A DNA stretch of 47,475 nucleotides from Candidatus Sabulitectum sp. (GCA_029938555.1 JAOZUR010000016.1:1-47475), one strand, 5' to 3'; positions 1 through 8,458 are shown, counted from the stretch's first letter. Notes: generated by a model from the sequence alone, not told the origin. Translations and numbers: made by a program.

Positions 1-2
1 TA

Positions 3-86
3 GCAGAAGCAAAAATCCAGCTTAAAAAAGGATTTTTCCTGTTCTGTCTGATTTATTTATCATTATTTATGCTGTTCCTTTTATGA
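3..86 (+). CDS. C-terminal fragment of a membrane protein (partial)
   Basis: An open frame enters from the left edge and stops at TGA 84-86, giving 27 residues: a short charged stretch (AEAKIQLKKG) followed by a strongly hydrophobic end (FFLFCLIYLSLFMLFLL). This resembles the last transmembrane helix of a polytopic protein; UbiA/CyoE-type prenyltransferases end in a similar way, but 27 residues cannot settle it. Nothing else codes in the first 237 bases, so this is the best reading of the edge. Confidence 0.4.
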   Translation, partial: AEAKIQLKKGFFLFCLIYLSLFMLFLL

Positions 87-237
87 AAGATTTTCATAGT
101 AGAAAGTAGCTGAAAATTCCCTTCTCTGATCTATCTGAATAAATTTTCGTAAGGCTTCGGATTATAGACAGATAACCACAAAAGGTAAAGGCAACCGAAT
201 ATTCTCGATTCTCTCTTTTGTCCAAGGATAATAATCA

Positions 238-837
238 TTGAAACAACATGAGAAGCAATCACATTTTACAGATAATGCTGTTCACACCCAAGAATCATCG
301 AGCTCTGGAAGTTCAAATATCCTTGAAAGTATTGGTACAGGATTATTAAGCTTTTATCTTTTACTGGTAGGGTTTATGTTATTCGTCACGTGGCGGATTT
401 TCGCAAAAGCCGGAGAACCAGGATGGGCTGCTCTTATACCTATCTACAATTCGTTCGTTTACTATCGCGTTTGTGGAAAACCATGGTGGTACTTACTTCT
501 AGTGCTCTGTATATCTTAATATTTCGGTATAGTGCGAAGTTATTTTGAGTCTCAGCAAGGCGCTGGTTTATGCGCATAGCACCGCTATGCAATTAAATCA
601 GTAACGCAGCTGAGGCTCTAAAGAACGAGCAGGATACGAAGGTTTAGGGTTTACAGAGTACAAGGTTTAATTCCTGGTATTGGTTTTGTATTCATCATAC
701 TGGCAGAAATTGGTTTAGCTCGCAATTTTGATAAAAGCGATGGATTTGCAGCTGGTTTAATCTTTTTGCCTGTTATATTTCTTTCCATTCTTGCATTTGA
801 CAGCTCCGAGTTTAATCTTGTAGAACCTATTAAGTAG
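238..837 (+). pseudogene. DUF5684 membrane protein gene, interrupted
   Basis: The 5' part (238-519, TTG start with AAGGA upstream) has a polar N-terminus, a transmembrane helix at about residues 33-52, and the DUF5684 signature (AKAGEPGWAALIPIYN, then GKPWWYLLLVL). It stops at TAA 517-519. The missing C-terminal half of the same family is found downstream at about 667-837: LIPGIGFVFIILAE, then FDKSDGFAAGLIFLPVIF and a hydrophobic end, stop TAG 835-837. Both halves are in the same reading frame, separated by about 150 bp that contain a long palindrome and three in-frame stops. DUF5684 proteins are small membrane proteins of unknown function, sometimes annotated as signal-peptidase-like. Seen: the two halves and the insert. 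Inferred: the gene was intact before insertion. Confidence 0.75.
521..641. repeat. Long imperfect palindrome (REP/MITE-like element)
   Basis: The core is a perfect hairpin GCATAGC (574-580), loop ACC, GCTATGC (584-590). Further out, CTGGTTTAT pairs with AAATCAG, GAGTCTCAGC (547-556) pairs with GCTGAGGCTC (609-618) with one mismatch, and the outermost arms TTTCGGTAT (near 522-530) and ATACGAAGG (634-642) also match. All arms centre on about 582. It encodes nothing. Its size (about 120 bp), symmetry and position inside a gene fit a non-autonomous palindromic element. No second copy is visible in this window and no clear target-site duplication. Confidence 0.7.
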
Positions 838-870
838 TTTACTGGAGCTTTGCCGAGAATAGGCATTGTG

Positions 871-907
871 CAGTGGGGCTGGTCTTCTTAGAAGGCAAGC
901 TCCACTG
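871..907 (+). other. Strong stem-loop between DUF5684 remnant and rsmH
   Basis: CAGTGGGGCT (871-880) pairs over ten base pairs (one G-U) with AGCTCCACTG (898-907), and the loop holds a small TTC-TTA-GAA hairpin. No U-tract follows, so it is not a standard intrinsic terminator; it may be an mRNA 3'-end structure or another small palindrome. Confidence 0.45.
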
Positions 908-951
908 GAACCACTCAGCATGTATTACGCTATCTTAAATTTTCAGCTTCA

Positions 952-980
952 TTGACCTGAGATACTTCTAAAAGTATTGT
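952..980 (+). promoter_or_regulatory. Putative sigma-70-type promoter of rsmH-like gene
   Basis: TTGACC (952-957), 17-nt spacer, TATTGT (975-980), about 36 nt before the start codon at 1017. A short inverted repeat (ATACTT-CTA-AAAGTAT) lies in the spacer and -10 region. Confidence 0.45.
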
Positions 981-1016
981 AATCCGATTGAATAATCTGG
1001 CTGGAAAGGAAAAGTA

Positions 1017-2090
1017 ATGTACGATAAACAACCTTCGAATAAATCTGTGATTGATATACAAGATAAACCGGTAAAACATAAACGCAGAGTTCGTTACAAG
1101 GGCACCCATCCCCGTAAATTCAGTGAAAAATACAAGGAATTGAATCCTGAACAATATCCTGATGATGTAAAAAAAGTACAAGATAGAGGGCAAACTCCAG
1201 CAGGAATGCATCTGCCTATATGTGTAAACGAAATTTGTGAGGTTCTTCAATTAGGAAAAGGGAAAAGTGGTATAGACTGCACTTTGGGGTATGGTGGGCA
1301 TAGTTTAGCCATGCTTAAACGAATTTTACCTGGTGGTTTTTTGATTGGAATAGATATCGATCAGGTAGAATTAGAAAAAACCCAGAATCGTTTTCACAAT
1401 CTAGGACTGAATGATACCAAATTTCTAACCAGAAGAATGAACTTTTCTAATATAAAAGATTGTCTTAATTTGCGTCCTGATGGATTTGATTTCATACTAG
1501 CTGATTTAGGTGTATCATCAATGCAGCTGGATAAACCCGAAAGAGGGTTTTCTTTTAAAAATACTGCTCCACTTGATCTTAGAATGGATAATTCTTCCGG
1601 TGAAACAGCAGCTGTAATGCTTATGAGAATTAACGAGGATTTCCTTGTAAATATATTGATAGAGAATGCAGATGAACCATACGCTGAACTTCTTGGGAAA
1701 TCTATTATAACAAACAGAATAAACTGCCAAAGCACCATTGGACTAGCATCGGTGATAATGGAAACACTGCAAGATAAGGTCAATGAATCCGATTGCAAAC
1801 TTTCCGTTAGACGGGTGTTTCAAGCACTGCGAATTGAACTGAACAAAGAATTTGATGCTCTAAACAGCTTATTACATGCCATCCCTCATTGCTTGAAAAG
1901 CAAAGGAAGAATAGCAATTCTTACATTCCATTCAGGCGAAGACCGTAGAGTTAAAAAGAGCTTCAAACGGCTAACCGAAGAAGGTTTGTACGCTCAATGT
2001 ATCCGCCGTCCTATACGAGCATCTTTCCAGGAACAGCATGATAACCCTAGATCATCAAGTGCAAAACTTAGATGGGCCGAAAAAGCTTGA
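1017..2090 (+). CDS. rsmH: RsmH/MraW-like rRNA (cytosine-N4)-methyltransferase
   Basis: A SAM-dependent methyltransferase of the RsmH family, which N4-methylates C1402 of 16S rRNA in the small-subunit decoding centre. Visible: the SAM-binding motif (DCTLGYGGHS, about residues 82-91), the conserved DLGVSSMQLD and RGFSF blocks, PLDLRMD, then FHSGEDRRVK and the C-terminal NPRSSSAKLRWAE. The 357 residues exceed the usual ~310 because of a basic N-terminal extension (KRRVRYKGTHPRKFSEKYKE, then TPAGMHLPI). I recall this extension in a sub-family of RsmH-like proteins encoded outside the cell-wall cluster, which fits the position here. ATG start with AAAGGA upstream. Whether it is the housekeeping RsmH or a paralogue cannot be decided from the window. 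Confidence 0.85.
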   Translation: MYDKQPSNKSVIDIQDKPVKHKRRVRYKGTHPRKFSEKYKELNPEQYPDDVKKVQDRGQTPAGMHLPICVNEICEVLQLGKGKSGIDCTLGYGGHSLAMLKRILPGGFLIGIDIDQVELEKTQNRFHNLGLNDTKFLTRRMNFSNIKDCLNLRPDGFDFILADLGVSSMQLDKPERGFSFKNTAPLDLRMDNSSGETAAVMLMRINEDFLVNILIENADEPYAELLGKSIITNRINCQSTIGLASVIMETLQDKVNESDCKLSVRRVFQALRIELNKEFDALNSLLHAIPHCLKSKGRIAILTFHSGEDRRVKKSFKRLTEEGLYAQCIRRPIRASFQEQHDNPRSSSAKLRWAEKA

Positions 2091-2116
2091 CAATACTACA
2101 ATTATTGCCTCTACCC

Positions 2117-2144
2117 TTGTGGTTAAAGATTTTATTTGTAATAT
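2117..2144 (+). promoter_or_regulatory. Putative promoter of the PAS sensor gene
   Basis: TTGTGG (2117-2122), 16-nt spacer, TAATAT (2139-2144), in the 92-nt gap after the rsmH-like gene and about 39 nt before the TTG start at 2183. Confidence 0.35.
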
Positions 2145-2182
2145 TACTGTAGGTTTTCTGGAGGGGTCTGGAAAGGCTTATT

Positions 2183-2962
2183 TTGTTTAATATTGTCTCG
2201 GATTCTCTGTTAGAAAAAGTACTGTGCTCAATTTCTGAGCCAGTTTTAATAATCAATAAAACTTTAGAAGTTGTATGGACAAATCCAGCAGCAGAACTAT
2301 TTTTCGGCCATAGTACCGAATATATAACAGGTAAAAAATGTAGCAGTTTTTTACATTGCTCAATGGAATGTCAAAAGAACTGCCCCATAAGAAAAGCTTT
2401 TGAAACAGGTGACGATGAACTACTTATAGCTGATGGTCTTGTTTATCCTACTAAACTTCTTGAGGTTTTTTCCTACAAAATTGAATCTGAAACATTTAAA
2501 CTCGCCATCATACACGCAATCCCACCTATTGATAAGCACAAAACCCTTCGTCGTGATTTTGCCGCAAGACTAAATCTGTCAGCATCTATAAATGACGCAG
2601 CAGAAGATATTGTAGGAATTATGCAAAACTTCACAGATGAACAATCATGTGGTTTATATGTAAAAAAGAATGATCAATTTGAACTTCTTGCTGGGGTTAG
2701 AGTTCCATCTAGAATCCCCGATGTTTCAGATAAGTTTGATCTTAGCAAACCTCTTTATCTATCGTCTGATAAACTACCTATATTTCAGACTTTTTCATTT
2801 GAGGAAGGAGTTGCAATTATTCCTGTGGTATCAAGCAAGAATAAAGTAACGCTACTTCTTTTTGTGGGAAGAGGAAATCTTAGTACAGAATGCAGAACTA
2901 GACTAGAAATGATGGCCAGCGTTCTTGAAAGCTGTTTAACAAGGCTTACCTCTTCATTGTAG
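2183..2962 (+). CDS. Stand-alone PAS sensor protein with a four-cysteine loop
   Basis: A 259-residue soluble protein. Residues about 8-115 form a PAS domain (VLIINKTLEVVWTNPAAELFFG) containing a cluster of four cysteines at 53, 59, 63 and 67 (C-x5-C-x3-C-x3-C). Similar clusters occur in PAS domains of sigma-54 activators and may bind metal or an Fe-S centre. Residues about 125-255 look like a GAF-type domain (CGLYVKKNDQFELLAGV, then a hydrophobic strand IIPVVSSKNKVTLLLFVG). No kinase, cyclase, HD or DNA-binding output is present, so it probably signals through a partner. TTG start with GGAAAGG six bases upstream. Its 3' end overlaps the convergent MFS gene by 17 bp. Confidence 0.7.
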   Translation: MFNIVSDSLLEKVLCSISEPVLIINKTLEVVWTNPAAELFFGHSTEYITGKKCSSFLHCSMECQKNCPIRKAFETGDDELLIADGLVYPTKLLEVFSYKIESETFKLAIIHAIPPIDKHKTLRRDFAARLNLSASINDAAEDIVGIMQNFTDEQSCGLYVKKNDQFELLAGVRVPSRIPDVSDKFDLSKPLYLSSDKLPIFQTFSFEEGVAIIPVVSSKNKVTLLLFVGRGNLSTECRTRLEMMASVLESCLTRLTSSL

Positions 2963-4097
2963 ATACGGTAAAAAAGGTTATAACTGCAACCAGACCAGCC
3001 ATGGCAAACACAGCCCAAGAACCAACTTTAACCCATAAAATTCCACCAATCACAGGCACTGCCATAGAAACGATATGATCAATAGTTCCCCCTAAACCCA
3101 TTGTAGGAACCATTTCTGATTTGTCTTCAATAATCCTGGATAAATAAGTTGTTCTAGCCATTGAAAGACTAAAAAGAAGCTCATCCATAACAAAAAAACA
3201 GTACAGAAGAACAAGTGCAGTGGCTGGCGAAGCCAGAGCTGGGACCACCGCATAAGCGGTACTGAGAACTACAATCAAGACAGCATCTGCCATAAGAACA
3301 GTTCTTTCACCAAATTTATCTATCATTTTACCAAAAACAGGTTTCAAATAAATACCAATAAGGGCGCTAACGCCCATGGCAAGCGCCAACTGTGGTGCTC
3401 TCTGCTTAAAAACTGAAACAAGTAACCATGGAGCAAAAGTCAAAAATATCTGCTTCCTTGCACCAAAGAGCATACACAAAAGATAAAAGAGAGTATATTT
3501 TTTTCGAAAAACAAATCTTTTCGCTGTTGTTCTATCATGTTCTGCTATGGAAGAGGGCAGACTTAATGCTATAAATATTCCAGGAAGCAGAATTATTGCA
3601 CCTACTATCCATGTTACTTCATAATCGGTTTTAAGCTGACTCATAAGTATCCAGACAACCGCAGTACCTAAAATCAATCCGATAGATCTGTAAGCTCCTA
3701 CCTGCCCTAAAACCCACCCTCGTTTCGCTTCACCGGCAAGCTCAATAGCAGTTGTATCACGCAAAGGAAGAAAAGCGTGCATTGCAGATGACCACACCAC
3801 CATGAAGAGAACAAATCGCAAGAGAGAATTTGTTAAAAAAGCAAAACCCAAGAAGGCTAAAAACGCAACAAAAAATACCATTGCGATAGCTTTTCTGCGT
3901 TGAATTTTTACCAGTAGACCTGCAATAAATACAAGCAGAAAACCTGGCAATTCTCTTGGAACTTCAAGTGCACCACGAACTTCTCCATCAACACCCAAAC
4001 CGTTACTAAGGTAATCAGGCATTACACTCATAAAAATTGTACTGGTTGCTCCAAGGAGTAGAACGGTAAAAAGAAGCTTTTTAAGTGGTGTTTTCAA
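2946..4097 (-). CDS. MFS transporter
   Basis: A 383-residue inner-membrane permease with about 12 hydrophobic segments and the two-bundle layout of the major facilitator superfamily. A basic loop between helices 2 and 3 (LVKIQRRKA) stands where motif A lies, and a longer loop with a basic patch (HDRTTAKRFVFRKK) divides the halves. Substrate is not predictable. I prefer the TTG at 4097, preceded by GAAGGG at six bases; an in-frame TTG at 4118 would add seven residues but has no ribosome-binding site. It is a monocistronic gene, divergent from pepF and convergent with the PAS sensor. Confidence 0.8.
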   Translation of the reverse strand: MKTPLKKLLFTVLLLGATSTIFMSVMPDYLSNGLGVDGEVRGALEVPRELPGFLLVFIAGLLVKIQRRKAIAMVFFVAFLAFLGFAFLTNSLLRFVLFMVVWSSAMHAFLPLRDTTAIELAGEAKRGWVLGQVGAYRSIGLILGTAVVWILMSQLKTDYEVTWIVGAIILLPGIFIALSLPSSIAEHDRTTAKRFVFRKKYTLFYLLCMLFGARKQIFLTFAPWLLVSVFKQRAPQLALAMGVSALIGIYLKPVFGKMIDKFGERTVLMADAVLIVVLSTAYAVVPALASPATALVLLYCFFVMDELLFSLSMARTTYLSRIIEDKSEMVPTMGLGGTIDHIVSMAVPVIGGILWVKVGSWAVFAMAGLVAVITFFTVSTMKR

Positions 4098-4215
4098 TCT
4101 ATACCCTTCGTTATTCAAATGTCTGTTTCAAACAAACATGGCAATTTGATGTTGATGAATATATACTACTCTTAATTCTATAAAAAATGTATTCTCTTTA
4201 AGATTGGATAGGATA

Positions 4216-6024
4216 ATGAAAGAGCCGGTAAAAAGATCAAATGTAGATACTAAAGATACATGGGACCTTACAGAGTTGTTTAAAACAAATGAAGACTGGA
4301 ACAAAGCACTTAAGAGTGCTTCTGAATATCCTGCTAAACTAGCTTCATTTAAAGAAACAGCAATCAGGTCATCAGATGATCTGATTGAAACAATAGAGGT
4401 TATCCTAGAGTCCAGCCGCGAAGTTGAAAAAATTTATACCTATGCACACATGATTCTTGACCAGGATCTTTCTGCTCCAGCAGGAAGCGAGATGAACCAA
4501 AAAGCAATGGATCTTATTACAAATCTTGCTGCATCTGTGAGCTGGTTTAATCCAACAATACTTTCAATACCAGAGGATACTATCACAGAGTGGATTAATC
4601 AGACACCCCTTGAAAAATATCGTGTGTGGCTTGAAGACATTCTGCGAAATCGACCTTATATTCTTTCTGCAGCTGAAGAAAGAATTCTTGTTCTGGCTTC
4701 CGACGCAACTCGTGGTTTTGCAGGTACGTTCAGTAAACTTAATAATGTCGAAATCCCAGCAAGACTTCCTATGATTTCAGATGCATCCGGGAAAAGAATT
4801 AAACTTTCACATGGAAACTTTGTACCTCTACTGCAAGGGGCAAATGCTGATGTAAGAAAGAATGCATTCTGCGGTTTCTACAACGAGATAAAAGGAAATA
4901 CAGAGACTCTTGCCTCTTTGTTAGATGGTCAGGTCAGAACTAATATTTTCAAATCAAAAGCCCGTTTTTACCCTTCAGCTTTAGAAGCCTCGCTATTTAG
5001 CGACAGAGTAAACAAAACCGTATACAAAGCACTGATTAGCTCAGTTCACGAAAACCTACCTATAATGCATCGGTATTATGAGATGAAGAAGAGAGTAATG
5101 GGCCTTAAGAAAATGCACCTGTATGATATCTATACACCAACGGTACAAGATGTTGATGTAAAGTATACAGTTGAACAGGGTCAAGAAATGACACTGTCTG
5201 CTACAAAACCTCTGGGTGAATTATACACTGATACTCTTCGTAAAGGTTTTGAAAACCGCTGGACCGACAAGTACGAAAATATTGGGAAACGAAGTGGTGC
5301 TTATTCTGGTGGATGTTATGATAGCCCTCCTTACATGCTTCTCAACTTCTCAGGCACTCTTGATTCTGTATTCACCCTTGCCCATGAAGCTGGTCACTCC
5401 ATGCACAGTTGGTTCTCTAGAAAAAATCAACCTTTCCACACGTCTGATTACAAAATACTTGTAGCTGAAGTCGCAAGTATTACAAATGAGATGCTGCTGG
5501 CAAATCACCTTCGCACCCAGACCGAAGATGATTCTGTAATAGCATATCTTATTGACAGTCAAATCAATGATTTCAGAACAACTCTTTTCAGACAGACCAT
5601 GTTTGCAGAATTTGAAATGCTTATCCATCAGCAGGTAGAAGAGGGTGGTTCCTTATCTTCAGACTGGTTAAACAAAACTTATTACGAACTTGTAAAACTT
5701 TACCATGGGCCAAGCTTTGAGTACGATGAAAAAGACTCTTTGATAGAAACTGAATGGGCAAGAATACCTCATTTCTACTACAACTTTTATGTCTACAAAT
5801 ATGCAACAGGCCTTGCTTCAGCAGCTTCAATTAGCAGCAGAATCATAAATAATGAAAAAGGGATTATCGAAGCATACCTCAACTTCCTTTCAGCAGGAGG
5901 TTCTAAACCCCCTCTGGAACTACTTAAAAACGCAGGTGTAAATCTTGAAACCTCTAAACCTGTAGAAGATGCCATGAAAAAACTGAGTAATCTGGTTTCA
6001 GATCTGGAGAAATTGCTTGAGTAA
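4216..6024 (+). CDS. pepF: Oligoendopeptidase F (M3B metallopeptidase)
   Basis: A cytosolic zinc endopeptidase that cleaves short oligopeptides. The zinc motif HEAGH is at residues 390-394 (TLAHEAGHSMHSWFS), followed about 25 residues later by the third-ligand segment (EVASITNEML). The N-terminal signature TWDLTELF is near residues 15-22. Length 602 is typical of the family. The ATG at 4216 is preferred over an in-frame TTG at 4204, because GGAT/AGGA sequences precede it and PepF proteins usually begin about 15 residues before TWDL. The last 8 bp overlap the next gene's TTG start, so the two are co-transcribed. Confidence 0.92.
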   Translation: MKEPVKRSNVDTKDTWDLTELFKTNEDWNKALKSASEYPAKLASFKETAIRSSDDLIETIEVILESSREVEKIYTYAHMILDQDLSAPAGSEMNQKAMDLITNLAASVSWFNPTILSIPEDTITEWINQTPLEKYRVWLEDILRNRPYILSAAEERILVLASDATRGFAGTFSKLNNVEIPARLPMISDASGKRIKLSHGNFVPLLQGANADVRKNAFCGFYNEIKGNTETLASLLDGQVRTNIFKSKARFYPSALEASLFSDRVNKTVYKALISSVHENLPIMHRYYEMKKRVMGLKKMHLYDIYTPTVQDVDVKYTVEQGQEMTLSATKPLGELYTDTLRKGFENRWTDKYENIGKRSGAYSGGCYDSPPYMLLNFSGTLDSVFTLAHEAGHSMHSWFSRKNQPFHTSDYKILVAEVASITNEMLLANHLRTQTEDDSVIAYLIDSQINDFRTTLFRQTMFAEFEMLIHQQVEEGGSLSSDWLNKTYYELVKLYHGPSFEYDEKDSLIETEWARIPHFYYNFYVYKYATGLASAASISSRIINNEKGIIEAYLNFLSAGGSKPPLELLKNAGVNLETSKPVEDAMKKLSNLVSDLEKLLE

Positions 6025-7783
6025 CAATCAAGAAGACCTTAGAAGATATCTTGAGCTTGCTTTTAATCAAGCAAAAGAACTTGTCTATATCAAAGATAGT
6101 GAATTGAGATTTCTTACATGCAACTGGTCTTTTGCTGATTTTTTCGGAATGGATTCCCCTGAAATCGCAGAAGGATTAAAATCTTCCGATCTTATGACGA
6201 CCTTAACAGCAGAAGAAGACAAAAGAACAGATGAACTAGCCATGGAAAGTACAGTTTCATTGCGTACCATTCTTTCTTTTAATGAAACCGATGAAAAAAC
6301 TAGAACTTTCAGTTGTCTTAAAGTGCCTCTAATTGAGCTTGATCTTCCAATTGGTATTTTCTGCATAATGCGTGACATATCAAATGAAGAACATCAGATG
6401 GAAGAATACCGCAACCGAGAAGCAGTAAGTTCTGCTATCATTCGCAATGCACCTGTTGGTATTTCAGTCCGTGATTCAGTTGGAAATCTGTTGTCTTACA
6501 ACAAGGCATGGCAGAAAATCTGGAGTAACTCAGAGGAAAACATAAAAGAGGATATGTCCCACACCAGAACAGAACTAAATCTTGACCTTACAGATTCATA
6601 TCTTTCGGGTTATCAAGATAAACTTCTAAAAGTTTATAAAACAGGAGAAGAGTTTTTTGTTCCAGAAGTTAAAACCAGCAAAAAACGAGATGGCCTTGAA
6701 GTTTGGGTTTCCCAGCACTTCTATGCAATAATGAATCTTGATAATACCGTTCAGCGAGTGGTTGTTCTTACTGTAGATATTTCTGACCAGGTATACAGCC
6801 GAAAAGCACTAAAAACTACGCAACAAAACTACAAGAAGCTTTCTGAAACTATTCCTGTGGGCGTATTCAGAAGCGAAGTTCGTGAAAACGGGCTGATTCT
6901 ATCCATGAATCCCGCATTTCTTAGAATTTTCGGGATTGATAAAAATGAGAATCTGAACATAAGAATTTCAGATATACTTGCAGACCCTTCGGAAGAAGCT
7001 ATCATTATAAAAAACCTTCAACAGAAAAGTAGAATTGATGACAGAGAAATCATTCTAAAAAAAGCAGATGGTTCCACATTCTGGGCTTCTTTTACAATGA
7101 GTTTACTTACAGATACATCAGTTTCTATTGCTGAAGGGGTTATTACGGATATTACAAGACGAATGAACGCGTTCACTCAATTGCAGAAAACTATTGATGG
7201 GGTGGTTCTTGCAATGAGTCGACTTGTTGATATGAAAGATCCATATACATCCGGTCATCAGAAAAGAGTATCTGATCTTGCATGCGCAATCGCCGGTGAA
7301 CTAAAAATGAAAGCAGATATGATAGAAGGTCTTCGCATTTCTGGCATTCTGCATGATATTGGAAAAATGGCTGTTCCAACCGAGATACTCACTAAACCTG
7401 GAGCTATCACAAGAAGTGAAATGTTATTACTCCGTGAGCATGCAGAAGATGGATATGACATTTTGAAATCAATTGATTTTCCATGGCCTGTTGCAGATAT
7501 AGTTCTTCAACATCATGAAAGAATTGATGGAAGCGGTTATCCACTTGGTTTAAAGGGAAATGCCATCAAAATCGAAGCTAAAATTCTTGCAGTTGCTGAT
7601 GTTGTTGAAGCCATGGCTACCATGCGTCCATACAGAGCAAGCCTTGGATTACATGAAGCCCTTCAAACAATAACAGCCGGTGCCGGTATTTATTTTGATC
7701 GACAAGTGGTAGATGCTTGTATGCGATTATTCATGGAAAGAAATTACAAACTACCTACCGAAAACTCATTTGGAAGACAATAA
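6017..7783 (+). CDS. PAS-PAS-PAS-HD-GYP protein, probable c-di-GMP phosphodiesterase
   Basis: A 588-residue soluble sensor-effector. Three PAS domains lie at about residues 10-125, 137-258 and 268-385, followed by an HD-GYP domain at about 390-570. HD-GYP enzymes hydrolyse cyclic di-GMP. All key elements are intact: the DPYTSGHQKRV helix, H446-D447 in HDIGK, H499-H500 and G507-Y508-P509 in HHERIDGSGYP. No transmembrane segment is seen, so it probably senses a cytoplasmic signal. The TTG start sits inside the pepF stop (TTGAGTAA) with GGAGA seven or so bases upstream, giving translational coupling. Its 3' end overlaps the convergent DUF116 gene by 18 bp. Confidence 0.88.
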   Translation: MSNNQEDLRRYLELAFNQAKELVYIKDSELRFLTCNWSFADFFGMDSPEIAEGLKSSDLMTTLTAEEDKRTDELAMESTVSLRTILSFNETDEKTRTFSCLKVPLIELDLPIGIFCIMRDISNEEHQMEEYRNREAVSSAIIRNAPVGISVRDSVGNLLSYNKAWQKIWSNSEENIKEDMSHTRTELNLDLTDSYLSGYQDKLLKVYKTGEEFFVPEVKTSKKRDGLEVWVSQHFYAIMNLDNTVQRVVVLTVDISDQVYSRKALKTTQQNYKKLSETIPVGVFRSEVRENGLILSMNPAFLRIFGIDKNENLNIRISDILADPSEEAIIIKNLQQKSRIDDREIILKKADGSTFWASFTMSLLTDTSVSIAEGVITDITRRMNAFTQLQKTIDGVVLAMSRLVDMKDPYTSGHQKRVSDLACAIAGELKMKADMIEGLRISGILHDIGKMAVPTEILTKPGAITRSEMLLLREHAEDGYDILKSIDFPWPVADIVLQHHERIDGSGYPLGLKGNAIKIEAKILAVADVVEAMATMRPYRASLGLHEALQTITAGAGIYFDRQVVDACMRLFMERNYKLPTENSFGRQ

Positions 7784-8458
7784 CTGCTTGATAGAGTTTT
7801 CAACTAATGTAATGTCCACCTGAGTATCCAGACAGTCACCAAGAGGTCTAGAGTTTTCCACTCCTGTTACAGGTATTTTCCCAGCATCAAGCATTCCCTG
7901 ACCAAGATCTCGTGGACATGCAACTGCAACAACTGCAAGTGGTCTTGATTCTTTTATATGACGCCTTGCCAGCGTGCCACCTGTTGCTATTGCAATTTTG
8001 ACACCTGTTCTATCTGTAAGATCCAGAAGTGCACCAACAGGGCATTTGCCACACCTGACACAATTATATGGATCAAATGTAATTCTCACCTTACATTCAT
8101 GCCACTGAAGACAATGCGGAAGTAACAGAAGAATCCTAGAAGCAGGAACAGTGCCACCTAATTTTCTAAGTGTTTTTTCAGAACCAAGAGTAATTACCAT
8201 TTCTTCTGCTGTAAAATTTTCTTCATTCGAAAGTTTTGTTATCAATTTTAGTACATGAAAAGAAACAGCAAGAAAAAAACTTGTTCTGAATAAACCAATT
8301 AAATTCACCAGAATAACTGTAACAAGCAACCACTGCCATGAACCAAAAAGAAGCATAACAATTACACCTGGGAAAAGAGCAAAAACGGAAAGCCCTAGAT
8401 GATACTTTATTTTCATGGGAGTAGAATTAGCAAAAGCCACTGTTGAACAATGAGACAT
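7766..8458 (-). CDS. DUF116 family membrane/cysteine-rich protein
   Basis: A 230-residue protein with two hydrophobic segments (about residues 20-70) and a cytoplasmic DUF116 domain: LLLLPHCLQ, then CVRCGKCPV (C-x2-C-x2-C), a conserved IATGGT-AR segment, VACPRDLGQG and NSRPLGDCLDT. The cysteines suggest a metal or Fe-S site, but the family's function is not established. It is the last gene of the long - strand run; its ATG shares one base with the fmt stop (TAATG). DUF116 genes are often found beside fmt, so the context is typical. Confidence 0.8.
   Translation of the reverse strand: MSHCSTVAFANSTPMKIKYHLGLSVFALFPGVIVMLLFGSWQWLLVTVILVNLIGLFRTSFFLAVSFHVLKLITKLSNEENFTAEEMVITLGSEKTLRKLGGTVPASRILLLLPHCLQWHECKVRITFDPYNCVRCGKCPVGALLDLTDRTGVKIAIATGGTLARRHIKESRPLAVVAVACPRDLGQGMLDAGKIPVTGVENSRPLGDCLDTQVDITLVENSIKQLLSSK

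Noticed and set aside
11-37. Hairpin AAAAATCC...GGATTTTT as a terminator
   Set aside because: The stem is AT-rich, its loop is long and it lies within the likely coding end of the partial membrane protein, so it is not supported as a terminator.
238-837. Two separate small genes in place of a broken DUF5684 gene
   Set aside because: The downstream half has no plausible start codon with ribosome-binding site, and continues the same family and frame as the upstream half.
1394-1798. Long antisense reading frame over rsmH
   Set aside because: It has no ribosome-binding site and no recognisable protein, and lies entirely opposite strong, family-matching coding sequence; it is a shadow of that gene.
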